This document shows, piece after piece, positions 17,770-25,821 of a stretch of DNA of 38,924 bases (the first letter of the stretch is position 1; every line of letters begins with the position of its first letter). Source of the DNA: Acidobacteria bacterium RIFCSPLOWO2_12_FULL_65_11 (GTDB lineage: Bacteria; Acidobacteriota; Vicinamibacteria; Vicinamibacterales; CAVVIG01). The position numbers were made by a program, and so were the translations under genes. The notes beneath the pieces are model-generated. The model searched no databases. It was not told the DNA's origin and saw only the letters and a list, made by a program, of their open reading frames with translations. The stretch is from the NCBI GenBank assembly GCA_001767495.1, contig MELA01000132.1:1-38924 (forward strand). The letters are read 5' to 3'.

Positions 17770-18219
17770 ATGAGGTGCAAGGTGGACATCAACTGGCGGG
17801 ACAAAGGACAGTTGAGCATTCTGGACCTGACCGGCAGTTTCGAGGTCAGCGCCGGAGAATGGGAAGTGGTCGCCCTCCGCTCGGCGATTGCCGAGCTGGT
17901 GGCCGAGGGCCGTTTGTTCGTGGCGCTTTACCTGTCCGGTCTCGCCTCGATCGACGCGCGTGGCCTGGGCGAACTGGTCCTCGCCCATAAGACCCTGCGT
18001 GCGATTGGAGGGGCCTTGATGCTGGTCGCTCCAGGCGGCAGGGTCAGAACAATGCTGTCGGTCACTCGGCTCGATACGGTCCTTCGGCTCTGCGAGTCCG
18101 AAATCGAAGCCATCGATGGGATCCCGCGGTTGGGAATGTCACACAATCCAGAACGTCGTACTGCTACGCTGAGCGCCGTCCACTCGGCATCGAGTCCCAT
18201 TGCCTGTCGTGCCATGTAG
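17770..18219 (+). CDS. STAS-domain protein lacking the phospho-acceptor serine
   Basis: The 149-residue protein has a STAS fold at ~4-115: QLSILDLTGSFEVSAG, then VALYLSGLASIDARGLGELV and LMLVAPGGRVRTMLSVTRLDTVL. In anti-anti-sigma factors the central motif is D-S-x-G with a phosphorylated Ser. Here it is D62-A63-R64-G65, so the usual switch residue is absent. The C-terminal ~35 residues are Ser/Thr-rich and probably disordered. It lies 69 bases after the receptor kinase on the same strand. It could be a constitutively active antagonist, a scaffold, or a partner regulated elsewhere. A conventional STAS protein with the serine intact is encoded 2.1 kb downstream. Confidence 0.82.
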   Translation: MRCKVDINWRDKGQLSILDLTGSFEVSAGEWEVVALRSAIAELVAEGRLFVALYLSGLASIDARGLGELVLAHKTLRAIGGALMLVAPGGRVRTMLSVTRLDTVLRLCESEIEAIDGIPRLGMSHNPERRTATLSAVHSASSPIACRAM

Positions 18220-18226
18220 GTGGATC

Positions 18227-18232
18227 TATAAT
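18227..18232 (+). promoter_or_regulatory. Candidate promoter -10 (TATAAT)
   Basis: A perfect TATAAT stands out in this GC-rich DNA 67 bases upstream of the ATG at 18299. No convincing -35 is visible. With AGGAGG just before the ATG it suggests a separately and strongly expressed gene. Confidence 0.4.
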
Positions 18233-18298
18233 CGCGCGCGCCCGTGTTCCGGACCAGAGTTCCGTTCGGAATTCGACAATTCTGTGAGGAGGTAGACG

Positions 18299-18652
18299 AT
18301 GCCGAATGGTGATGATGGATACGGAGAATTTGGCGGCAATGGCAGCGTGCAATGGGTCGTCGACGTCAACGATAAGATCTGGACGTCGGACACAGGAAAA
18401 CAAGGTCCATATCCTAACGGGCATCGTCAGTCCGGTTCCGATAGGGGCGCGAATCTTCAGGATGCCCATTTTACGATCAGCCTGGAGGTTCCGGAGGGTG
18501 TCGACCCGCGCGAGTTCGCCAAGCGCGTAGCAAACGGTTGGGAGCAAGATGGAAAAAAGAACCGTCTGAAGTTCGAGGGACTCAAGATTGAGAAAGGGAA
18601 TCCAGACCAGATTCGCATCAGTTGGCCCAGATTCAAAGAGACAGCAAAATGA
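18299..18652 (+). CDS. Unknown 117-residue soluble protein
   Basis: I do not recognise this protein. A strong AGGAGG 9 bases before the ATG and an upstream TATAAT support it as real. The N-terminal ~45 residues are Gly/Asn/Asp-rich and probably disordered (MPNGDDGYGEFGGNGSVQW). Residues ~55-117 look folded: AHFTISLEVPEGVDPREFAKRVANGW, then NRLKFEGLKIEKGNPDQIRISWPRF. This is a strand-helix-strand pattern that could be a small alpha+beta domain. Its base composition is less GC-rich than its neighbours, so it may be recently acquired. It lies between the STAS gene and a convergent kinase gene, and might be a substrate or effector of that system, though nothing proves it. Confidence 0.7.
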   Translation: MPNGDDGYGEFGGNGSVQWVVDVNDKIWTSDTGKQGPYPNGHRQSGSDRGANLQDAHFTISLEVPEGVDPREFAKRVANGWEQDGKKNRLKFEGLKIEKGNPDQIRISWPRFKETAK

Positions 18653-18691
18653 GAACCGCCAGTCCAGAAAACCAGGGGCGCGGATCCCCCG

Positions 18692-19576
18692 CTACTTGGA
18701 GAAGATTCGTCCGAACAGCCTCGTGAACGACGACGAGTCCACCTTCCGCGCCAAGCTCGTCAGGTTCTCACGCAGCTCGCCGGCCGATTGGTACCGCTCG
18801 TCGGCGCGCTTGCGGAGCAGCCGGTCGACGATCCGCTGCAGGTGCGCGGGCCGATTGGGCGACAGCTTCGTGAGGGGCTCGGGTTCTTTTTCGAGGACGT
18901 TGGTCACCGTCTCGGACGGGGAGGCGCCGGCAAACGGTAGCCTCCCCGTCGCCATCTCGTAAATCACCACCCCAACCGAGAACAGGTCGCTTCTCGGATC
19001 GACTGGCGTCTGCAGGATGCGTTCGGGCGCCATGTAGTTGGCCGTCCCGAGCGGCCGGCCAGGCATGGTCGATCCGTAGACCGTCGGCTCGCCGGTGTCT
19101 TCCTCCCGGAAGCGTCTCGCCAACCCGAAGTCCAGCACCTTCACCTGCCTCGTCCCGCTGACGAAGATATTGCCGGGCTTGATGTCGCGATGCACGATCC
19201 CGCTGCCGTGCGCGGCTTCGAGCGCCTGCGTAATTTGAAGCGCGATCGCCACGACCTCTGCTGTTTCGAGCGGCTTGCGCACCATATGCAACTTGAGGTT
19301 CGCCCCCTCGAGCCGCTCCATGGCGATGAACCACCGCCCGTCGTGCTCGTCGATGTCGTAGATCGTGCAGATGTTCGGATGGTTCAGGAGCGCGATCGTC
19401 TGGGCCTCGCGCTTGAAGCGTCTCGTGGCCTCAGGGTCACCGGCCAGTTCCTCGGGCAGGAACTTGAGCGCGACCCGGCGCGGCAGCCGGGTGTCCTCGG
19501 CCTCGTACACCACTCCCATCCCGCCGATGCCGATCCTTCCGATGACCCGATAGTGCCGGACGGTCGTCCCGACCAT
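18692..19576 (-). CDS. Stand-alone Ser/Thr protein kinase
   Basis: The ORF track extends to 19924, but kinase homology begins with MVGTTVRHYRVIGRIGIGGMG at the ATG at 19576; the upstream extension is antisense to the sigma-factor gene. The product is 294 residues, almost only the catalytic domain: glycine loop IGIGGMGVVYEA, K38, HRDIKPGN (D131), DFGLA at 149 and the APE motif in MAPERILQ. The C-terminal ~20 residues (SSSFTRLFGRIFSK) are basic and amphipathic and could bind membrane; there is no transmembrane helix. It is divergent from the sigma-factor gene, with 75 bases between, suggesting a shared regulatory region. Confidence 0.9.
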   Translation of the reverse strand: MVGTTVRHYRVIGRIGIGGMGVVYEAEDTRLPRRVALKFLPEELAGDPEATRRFKREAQTIALLNHPNICTIYDIDEHDGRWFIAMERLEGANLKLHMVRKPLETAEVVAIALQITQALEAAHGSGIVHRDIKPGNIFVSGTRQVKVLDFGLARRFREEDTGEPTVYGSTMPGRPLGTANYMAPERILQTPVDPRSDLFSVGVVIYEMATGRLPFAGASPSETVTNVLEKEPEPLTKLSPNRPAHLQRIVDRLLRKRADERYQSAGELRENLTSLARKVDSSSFTRLFGRIFSK

Positions 19577-19651
19577 TGAGGATGAGGATACCGCAGGAGT
19601 GTTCGGAAAGGCCCCCGGCGACGTTAATACCCAAAGAAGAGGAAAGTCGCT

Positions 19652-20311
19652 ATGATTTCGATGGTTCAACCGCTGATGACCGACCCGGAGCTGGGGAAGG
19701 GCCGCGCGAGGCCCGAACGGCTCGATGAGGCAGGTTCCGCGCTCCTGAGCAACGAGCCCACCATGGAGCTCGTCGTCAAGGCCCGGCTCGGAGACCGCGC
19801 CGCCGTCGAAGCGCTCCTGCAGCGCTGTCTGCCTCCGCTCAAGCGCTGGGCGCACGGCCGGCTGCCGGCCGCCACGCGCGGCTACCTGGACACGGGCGAC
19901 CTTGTCCAGGATGCCGCCCTTCACCTGCTCAGGCGCCTCGATCTATTCGAGCCCCATCACGTGGGGGCGATGCAAGCCTACTTGCGGCAGTCGGTCATCA
20001 ACCGGATCCGAGACGAGGTGCGGCGTGTTGGCAGGAATCCGGCACCAATCGAGCTGCCGGAAGAGCTGCCCTCCGATCTCACGTCGCCCCTCGAGACGGC
20101 CATCAAGGCCGAAGAGTATCGACGCTATCACGGCGCGCTCGTCAGTCTCAGTCCGAGCGATCGCGAAGTGATCGTGGCGCGTATCGAGGTGCAATGGAGC
20201 CTCGGTGAAATTCGGGAGCGCTTCGGTTTGCGGAGCGTCGACGCCGCCAGAATGCGCGTGACACGGGCGCTGCGGCGTCTCACCGAACGCCTGACGCAAG
20301 CCGGCGCGTGA
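19652..20311 (+). CDS. ECF-like sigma-70 family RNA polymerase sigma factor
   Basis: The 219-residue protein has sigma region 2 at ~45-120 (TMELVVKARLGDRAAVEALLQRC, YLDTGDLVQDAALHLLRRL, MQAYLRQSVINRIRDEVRRVGR). Region 4 is at ~165-215 with the helix-turn-helix LSPSDREVIVARIEVQWSL and RFGLRSVDAARMRVTRALRRL. There is no region 3, as expected for ECF-type factors. The ~40-residue N-terminal extension is unusual and might be regulatory. A GAGGAAAG lies before the ATG. The canonical STAS gene starts 20 bases downstream and the stand-alone kinase is divergent, so control by phosphorylation and partner switching is likely. No anti-sigma gene is seen next to it. Confidence 0.88.
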   Translation: MISMVQPLMTDPELGKGRARPERLDEAGSALLSNEPTMELVVKARLGDRAAVEALLQRCLPPLKRWAHGRLPAATRGYLDTGDLVQDAALHLLRRLDLFEPHHVGAMQAYLRQSVINRIRDEVRRVGRNPAPIELPEELPSDLTSPLETAIKAEEYRRYHGALVSLSPSDREVIVARIEVQWSLGEIRERFGLRSVDAARMRVTRALRRLTERLTQAGA

Positions 20312-20331
20312 CACCGCGAAGGAGGGCTGTC

Positions 20332-20739
20332 ATGACGATCGAAGAAACGGTCCGCGGCAACGTCGTCTTCATCGAACCAAAGGGCCGGCTGACGGTGGAA
20401 ACCGAGGAGGAGTTCAGAGGGACTGTCCGTCAGCTGCTCGAGACTGGGTGGACGCGCCTCGTGCTGAACCTCGCCGATGTGCCCTACATCGACAGCTGCG
20501 GCCTCGGCGCGATTGCCCAGGAGTACATCTCCGCGCGCCGTCGCGGTGGTGACCTGAAGCTGCTCAACGTGGCCGGGCGCAACCATCACCTGCTGACGCT
20601 CACCAAGCTGGTGACGGTGTTCGAGACGTACGACTCGGAGGATGAGGCCGCGCGCAGTTTTCTTGACGCCAGTCCGCGGGAGCTGCTGAGTCTGACCGGT
20701 ACACCAACCATGTGTGGCTCTCAAGGAGTTGGAGACTGA
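20332..20739 (+). CDS. STAS-domain anti-sigma factor antagonist
   Basis: The start at 20332 (eight codons inside the listed ORF) follows GAAGGAGG and gives MTIEETVRGNVVFIEPKGRL, the normal first strand of a STAS domain. The product is 135 residues. The phospho-switch motif is intact: PYIDSCGLGAI with S55. In SpoIIAA/RsbV-type proteins a kinase phosphorylates this Ser and a PP2C phosphatase removes the phosphate, controlling sequestration of an anti-sigma factor. No HATPase anti-sigma kinase or PP2C gene is in the window, so partners must be elsewhere or replaced by the nearby Ser/Thr kinases. It is probably co-transcribed with the sigma factor. Confidence 0.88.
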   Translation: MTIEETVRGNVVFIEPKGRLTVETEEEFRGTVRQLLETGWTRLVLNLADVPYIDSCGLGAIAQEYISARRRGGDLKLLNVAGRNHHLLTLTKLVTVFETYDSEDEAARSFLDASPRELLSLTGTPTMCGSQGVGD

Positions 20740-20786
20740 CGCCATGGCTCAGGCTCTAGGTGTGGTTGTAGACTGGTGCCTGCTTT

Positions 20787-20828
20787 GGTCCGCCCAAATG
20801 GCGGACACGACAGCTTCTGAAGCCGGAG
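20787..20828. repeat. Degenerate palindromic repeat remnant
   Basis: GGTCCGCCCAAATGGCGGACACGACAGCTTC, then TGAAGCCGGA, looks like a decayed GCC-form stem with an altered loop followed by part of a GGC-form copy. It lies between the STAS gene and the cytochrome/propeller gene. Confidence 0.45.
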
Positions 20829-20852
20829 AGAATGTTTTCTGTGGAGGCAGGT

Positions 20853-22094
20853 ATGTTGAGAAGAGCGCTCGCGCCGTTTGTCGTGGCCGCACTGTTCTGT
20901 TTGGTCGCGCCCGTGTCGAGTCAGCAGAGGGGACGCGGGGCGCCGCCTCCGTTGCCTGAGGGAAGCGGCAGGGAGCTGGTCCAGGCGAAATGCGTGACGT
21001 GCCATCAGACCAACCTCATCACCAACTCGGGCGGATACAACCGGGAGGGATGGGACGCCCTCCTGAAGTCGATGCTGAATCTGTCTGCCGACGAGGCGCC
21101 GGCGGTCCTGGGATACCTCGCCACCAACTTCCCTGAGAAACCGAGGCCGGCCGCTGTCGTAATTCCCGGAACCGCCACCGTGTCCATCAAGGAGTGGATG
21201 GTGCCCTCGCTCGGCTCGCGGCCGCACGATCCGCTCGCGACGCCTGACGGCGCCATCTGGTGGACGGGCATGTTTGCCAACGTGCTGGGGCGGCTCGATC
21301 CGAAGACGGGCGCGATGAAAGAGTTCCCATTGAACACGGTTCAGTCCGGCCCTCACGGCCTCACCAACGATCGGGCCGGCAATATCTGGTTTACAGCCAA
21401 CAGCAAGGCGTACGTCGGCAAGCTCGACCCGCGGACGGGCGAGGTCACGGAATTTGCGATGCCCGATCCGGCCGCTCGTGACCCGCACACGCCCATCTTC
21501 GACAAGACGGGCACCATCCTCTGGTTCACCGTGCAGGGCGGCAACATGGTGGGGAGGCTCAACCCGCAGACGGGCGAGATCAAGCTGGTGACCATGCCCA
21601 CGCAGGGCGCGCGACCCTACGGCATCCTGATGAATTCAAGAAACGTCCCGTTCTTCGTGGATTTCGGCGTCAACAAAGTGGCCAGCATCGACCCGAATAC
21701 GATGGCCGTTCGGGAGTATCCGCTGCCGAATGCGGAGAGCCGTCCTCGGCGCATCGCCATCACGAGCGACGACATGATCTGGTATTCAGACTACTCGCGA
21801 GGCTATTTGGGCAGACTCAACCCGACGACCGGTGAAGTCAAGGAATGGCCGTCGCCGGGCGGACCGCAGTCGCAGCCGTACGGGATCACCGTGTCGAAGG
21901 ACATCGTCTGGTACAGCGAATCCGCGGTGAGGCCGAATACGCTCGTGCGCTTCGACCCGAAGACCGAGAAGTTCCAGACCTGGATCATCCCGTCGGGCGG
22001 AGGCATCGTGCGTCACATGATGACCACCTCCGACGGCAACCTCGTGCTCGCCTGCAGCGGGGTCAATCGCGTCGCACTCGTCGAGATCAGGTGA
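20853..22094 (+). CDS. Exported c-type cytochrome fused to a Vgb-like beta-propeller
   Basis: The ATG at 20853 is preferred over the listed 20832 because GGAGG lies 5 bases before it and it starts a signal peptide (MLRRALAPFVVAALFCLVAPVSS). A heme c motif CVTCH (C47-H51) marks a short N-terminal cytochrome domain of ~80 residues. The rest is a propeller of repeats such as GRLDPKTGAMKEFPL, GKLDPRTGEVTEFAM and GRLNPTTGEVKEWPS, with WFT and WYS strands, as in virginiamycin B lyase (Vgb)-like proteins. Whether it is a lyase, an electron-transfer dehydrogenase or a binding protein cannot be told. The last 8 bases overlap the convergent membrane-protein gene. Confidence 0.85.
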   Translation: MLRRALAPFVVAALFCLVAPVSSQQRGRGAPPPLPEGSGRELVQAKCVTCHQTNLITNSGGYNREGWDALLKSMLNLSADEAPAVLGYLATNFPEKPRPAAVVIPGTATVSIKEWMVPSLGSRPHDPLATPDGAIWWTGMFANVLGRLDPKTGAMKEFPLNTVQSGPHGLTNDRAGNIWFTANSKAYVGKLDPRTGEVTEFAMPDPAARDPHTPIFDKTGTILWFTVQGGNMVGRLNPQTGEIKLVTMPTQGARPYGILMNSRNVPFFVDFGVNKVASIDPNTMAVREYPLPNAESRPRRIAITSDDMIWYSDYSRGYLGRLNPTTGEVKEWPSPGGPQSQPYGITVSKDIVWYSESAVRPNTLVRFDPKTEKFQTWIIPSGGGIVRHMMTTSDGNLVLACSGVNRVALVEIR

Positions 22095-24315
22095 GCGTGC
22101 CGCGTGAGGCGAAGGCCGCGAGGGCGTAGCACAGGCAGCCGATGAGCATGGCGGCCTGGAAGCCCAGGGTGAGGGCGACAAAGACGGTGGTCACCGAGCC
22201 AATCACCGACATGACCCCGTTGAACCCCCAGTAGAACGGGGGATCGGCGAGCGCGCCGCGGCCGGTCTGCCTGAGGGCACCAGGGAACGGCACGCCCATG
22301 GCGAGCCCGAGCGGCGCGATAAGCGAGATGGCGATGGCGACACGCGCCGGGAGTGAGAGCGGCAGCAGCGTCGGCACCAGCCGCGGAAGGGCGATGGCCT
22401 CGATCGCACCGAGGACGGCCACGACGAGACACGCCGCGCGTAACGGCACGCGCGGGCTGATGGCGCTCCCGATGCCGCCCGCCGCCAGCAGCGTGAAGAG
22501 CAGCACCGAAAGCGTGAAGATCGGGTGACCGAGGAGCAGCGTCATGTGCTGCAGCAGCGCCAGCTCCACCGCGATGAAGCCGAAGCCGAGGCAGGCAAAG
22601 TAGACGATCGACGCCGCATACGGCCGCGCCGGCTGGCCCCGCGGTTTGCCGAGCGCGGCGAAGAGCACCAGCAGCAGCAGGTTTGGCCCGAGCAGCCAGG
22701 TGAACAGCCCGTCGGCAATCCTCGACGGCATGCCCCAGGGACGTTCGACGGCGAAATAGAAGGGACTGTCGTCGAACACCGGACCCACGCGCCGAGGCGA
22801 TTCGGCCGCGTAGGCCGAGAGCGTCTTCCGTCCGCCGAGCAGTTCGTCGTACGGTGCCGGCGCAGGGCGGCCCGGGACGATCATTGGGACGGCCAGCGTC
22901 CAACGGTCCGCGATCTCGGTTGTTTCAGCGGCCGTGAACGGGCGCTTGCGAAGCATGAACAGCATCTGCGGAGGATCGTCGAGCTGCGCGCCTCGCTTCT
23001 CGACGAGCGCCACCACGCGCTGGGCCGCCTCTTCGGCGCCGAGCAGCGCCACGGCATTGGCCACGAGCCGCGGGACGTCCGTGCTCCAGCGCAGAATCAC
23101 CAGCACACCATCGTCGGTCAGATGCTCGTAGTACGCGCGGAAGGCCTCTGTCGTGTACAGATAATTCTCCGAGAGCGAGAGTCCGCCCGAGGCCACTGAC
23201 GCCCACGAGTCCACGAAGCCGAGGAAGACGACGTCGAACTTCCGATCGGTCCGGCTCATGAAGCTGCGCCCCTCGCTCTGGATCACCTCGACGTCGGGCC
23301 GATCGTAGAGGTCGCCTGCGCGCGCGCCGTAATGGCGGACGAACCGAATCATGAGCGGATTGAGCTCGACAGCGGTCACCTTGCGGCTGCCGGCGGCGAG
23401 CGCGGCCATCACGTCGGCGCCGCCTCCGGGGCCGATCACCAGCGTCTCGCCGCCCGGCGTCAGTCGAAACGGCAGCGCGCGGTACGACTCGGCCATCTCG
23501 CGCGCGCTTTCAATCCGGCCGTCCCACGGCAGAAGGCTCGTCCAGGCGTCCGAGTCGATGTAGAAGCGCGCGAGAAACGGCGGCGGCAGCCCCTCGACGG
23601 CGTCAATCCGCGAATAGGCGTTCCAGCCGGTCTGCGTGACGCGCGCACCGGGGCTCGCCTCCATCTGGCGGCGCATGGCCTTGATGGTGCCGGGCGTGAC
23701 ACGAAAGAGTTCCGTGCTCGCGTTCGACAACGCCGCCACGGCCAGTAGCACGGCGCCGGCACCCGCGACCAAGCGGAGCCTTCTCGACAGCAAGGCGGCG
23801 GCACACATCGGCGCGATTGCGGCAACGAGCACAGAGGCTTCGCCGCCAAGCGCCTGCAGGAGCACGGTGACGCCGAGTGCCCCGAGCGAGGCGCCCAGGA
23901 GATCGGCGAAGTAGAGCGACCCGGCGTCAGGACGGTGTAAATCGAAAATCGTCGAGAGCGCCATGCCGGCCAGAAAAAACGGCACGAGCGGGGCGATGAA
24001 GTACAAGGGGAGCCGTTCGATCTGAAACGGAAAGCGGACGAGAATCCAGAGGCAGAGGGGGATGGTTGCTGCGTACAGCAGCGTCAACAGGCCGGCTGTC
24101 TCCTCCGACTGGGTCCACCGTGCCCAGTGCAGACGGACCAGATGGACCGCCAGGCCGCCCAGCCCCCAGCCGAGCAGCGCCACCGAGATGGCGAGGAACG
24201 CGAAGTGATACCAGATCGTCGCCGAGTAAATCCGGGTCAGACAAATCTCGAAGACGATCCCGGACAGTGTGACGAGAAAGACGACGGCCCGGAGACGAGG
24301 TAGCGCCGCCGGCAT
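22087..24315 (-). CDS. Membrane protein with spermidine-synthase-like SAM-dependent domain
   Basis: The 742-residue protein has about six membrane helices at ~8-200, a soluble spermidine-synthase/methyltransferase-like domain at ~215-480 and seven or so more helices at ~550-735. The soluble domain has the SAM-type nucleotide motif LVIGPGGGADVMAAL, the following acidic residue in VTAVELNPLM and the later GRSFMSRTDRKFDVVFLG. The architecture is common in environmental bacteria, and the reaction is not established. Aminopropyl transfer cannot be assumed. It overlaps the upstream PQQ-like gene by one base (TGATG), so the two are translationally coupled. Its 3' end overlaps the convergent cytochrome/propeller gene. 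Confidence 0.85.
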   Translation of the reverse strand: MPAALPRLRAVVFLVTLSGIVFEICLTRIYSATIWYHFAFLAISVALLGWGLGGLAVHLVRLHWARWTQSEETAGLLTLLYAATIPLCLWILVRFPFQIERLPLYFIAPLVPFFLAGMALSTIFDLHRPDAGSLYFADLLGASLGALGVTVLLQALGGEASVLVAAIAPMCAAALLSRRLRLVAGAGAVLLAVAALSNASTELFRVTPGTIKAMRRQMEASPGARVTQTGWNAYSRIDAVEGLPPPFLARFYIDSDAWTSLLPWDGRIESAREMAESYRALPFRLTPGGETLVIGPGGGADVMAALAAGSRKVTAVELNPLMIRFVRHYGARAGDLYDRPDVEVIQSEGRSFMSRTDRKFDVVFLGFVDSWASVASGGLSLSENYLYTTEAFRAYYEHLTDDGVLVILRWSTDVPRLVANAVALLGAEEAAQRVVALVEKRGAQLDDPPQMLFMLRKRPFTAAETTEIADRWTLAVPMIVPGRPAPAPYDELLGGRKTLSAYAAESPRRVGPVFDDSPFYFAVERPWGMPSRIADGLFTWLLGPNLLLLVLFAALGKPRGQPARPYAASIVYFACLGFGFIAVELALLQHMTLLLGHPIFTLSVLLFTLLAAGGIGSAISPRVPLRAACLVVAVLGAIEAIALPRLVPTLLPLSLPARVAIAISLIAPLGLAMGVPFPGALRQTGRGALADPPFYWGFNGVMSVIGSVTTVFVALTLGFQAAMLIGCLCYALAAFASRGTLT

Positions 24316-25664
24316 CAGGGCGCGGCGATCTTGTAGAGATACCGGTAGCCGCGCATGAACATCTCGTTGTCCACGAGCGCGGGCGACGCGTCGAACCCGT
24401 CGTTCAAGGTGTTGGTCGCCAGCACCTCGAACCTCGGGCCATGGCGGAGGACGAGCGTCGTGCCGTCCCGGCCGGTGATGTAGACGCGGCCGGCCGCGCC
24501 GACCGGCGACGAGAAGATCTCAGGGACACCGTCGAGCCGCTGCGTCTGGTAGTGCGGCGTGCCGGTCTTGGGGTCGAACGCGGACAGGACGCCGGTGTTC
24601 GTCTTCAGAAAATACAGCACGTTGTCGTAGAGCAGCGGCGACGGCACGTAGGGCGTGTCGCGCGTCATGCTCCAGGCCACGGCGTTCGATCCGTCGATGT
24701 TGCCCCGCGCCTCCGCCAGGCGAACCGCCCTCAGGTCGTTCCCCTGGAACCCGCTCATGAGGATGGCGACGCCGTCCGCGTACACCGGCGAAGGGATCGG
24801 ATTCATCGTCAGGCCGTCGCTCTCCCAGACGACGCTGCCGTTCTCGAGGTCGTAGCTGCGGATCCGGTTCATCCCTGGGATGATGGCCTGCGCGCGCCCG
24901 TTGACGTCGACCACGAGCGGCGTGGCCCAGGTGTCGATTTCCTGGCGCGGCACCCGCCACAGCTCCCGCCCGGTCCGCTTGTCGAGTGCCGCCACGAACG
25001 ACGGTCCGACGATATGGTCCCAGACGACGACGAGCGTGTTGCGATAGAGTGCGGGCGTAGAGCCTTCGCCGAACTGATTCCTCATGCGTTTGTCGCCGAG
25101 GTCAACCTGCCAGACGAGCGTGCCGTCCATGGAGTATGCGTACAGCCCGCGCGATTCGAAGTACGCAAAGACGTGCTCGCCGTCGGTGATTGCCGAGCTC
25201 GACGCCCACGTGCTGTTCTCAGGGTGACCCGCTTCGTGCGGCTCTTCCTCGCGGGCGACGCGCTCCCAGACCGTGCGTCCGGTCTGGCGGTCGATGGCCA
25301 TGACGATGAAACGATGGACGCCGCGTTGAGGGAGGCCACCTCGCGGCGCGTGCTGGGCGTCGCCGGTTGCACCCATCGGCACCGCGGTCAGGAGGAACAC
25401 GCGGTCGCCCCACACGACCGGAGACGAGGATCCGCGGCCGGGGATCTCCACCTTCCAGCGGACGTTCTTCGTCTCGCTCCACTCAAGCGGCGGATTAGCC
25501 GATCGCGAGACGCCGGTGTTGAAGGGCCCACGCCACTGCGACCAGAACCGATCGGATGGTGATGCCTGGGATGGCTGGGTACCCTGGGCCAGCAGCACCG
25601 ACCCAAACAGCGCAAGACCCGCGGCCGTTGCCAGAGCTGTCTTCGCCATCTTCGTTCGGGTCAT
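24315..25664 (-). CDS. Exported PQQ-like beta-propeller protein
   Basis: The 449-residue protein has a signal peptide (MAKTALATAAGLALFGSVLLAQG) and repeated propeller blades of the PQQ/quinoprotein type: WKVEIPGRGSSSPVVWGDRVFL, AIDRQTGRTVWERV, ALDKRTGRELWRV, SYDLENGSVVWES and AFDPKTGTPHYQTQ. It lacks the long insertions and cysteine pair of true quinoprotein alcohol dehydrogenases, so it is more likely a periplasmic binding or assembly protein than an enzyme. It is the first gene of a coupled pair with the spermidine-synthase-like membrane protein. Repeat copies lie just upstream. Confidence 0.85.
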   Translation of the reverse strand: MTRTKMAKTALATAAGLALFGSVLLAQGTQPSQASPSDRFWSQWRGPFNTGVSRSANPPLEWSETKNVRWKVEIPGRGSSSPVVWGDRVFLLTAVPMGATGDAQHAPRGGLPQRGVHRFIVMAIDRQTGRTVWERVAREEEPHEAGHPENSTWASSSAITDGEHVFAYFESRGLYAYSMDGTLVWQVDLGDKRMRNQFGEGSTPALYRNTLVVVWDHIVGPSFVAALDKRTGRELWRVPRQEIDTWATPLVVDVNGRAQAIIPGMNRIRSYDLENGSVVWESDGLTMNPIPSPVYADGVAILMSGFQGNDLRAVRLAEARGNIDGSNAVAWSMTRDTPYVPSPLLYDNVLYFLKTNTGVLSAFDPKTGTPHYQTQRLDGVPEIFSSPVGAAGRVYITGRDGTTLVLRHGPRFEVLATNTLNDGFDASPALVDNEMFMRGYRYLYKIAAP

Positions 25665-25679
25665 CTCTTCACCTGTCTG

Positions 25680-25788
25680 GTCCGGCTAAAGCCGGACACT
25701 ACAAAACTTCGGCTGAAGCCGGACACTACGTACCCCGCGACGTACGCCTGACACGCCGTACTGTCGTAGTGTCCGCCTTCAGGCGGAC
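25680..25788. repeat. Cluster of three palindromic repeat copies of both forms
   Basis: A GGC-form stem with AA centre (25680-25697), a 5'-shortened GGC copy (~25708-25724, then ACTACG) and a GCC-form copy in opposite orientation (GTAGT, stem 25771-25788) fill most of the gap between the divergent PQQ-like and alcohol dehydrogenase genes. Mixed forms and a truncated copy suggest successive insertions. Confidence 0.8.
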
Positions 25789-25821
25789 CGTAAGAGTATA
25801 TATTTGACTCGCGTCGCCTTC

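Noticed and set aside
19577-19924. 116-residue N-terminal extension of the stand-alone kinase
   Set aside because: It is antisense to the sigma-factor gene and its composition is unlike a protein domain; kinase homology starts at 19576.
22525-23199. 224-residue plus-strand ORF
   Set aside because: It is an antisense shadow of the spermidine-synthase-like gene with typical Arg/Glu-rich shadow composition.
24441-25562. 373-residue plus-strand ORF
   Set aside because: It is antisense to the PQQ-like propeller gene, with no recognisable motif and shadow-like composition.
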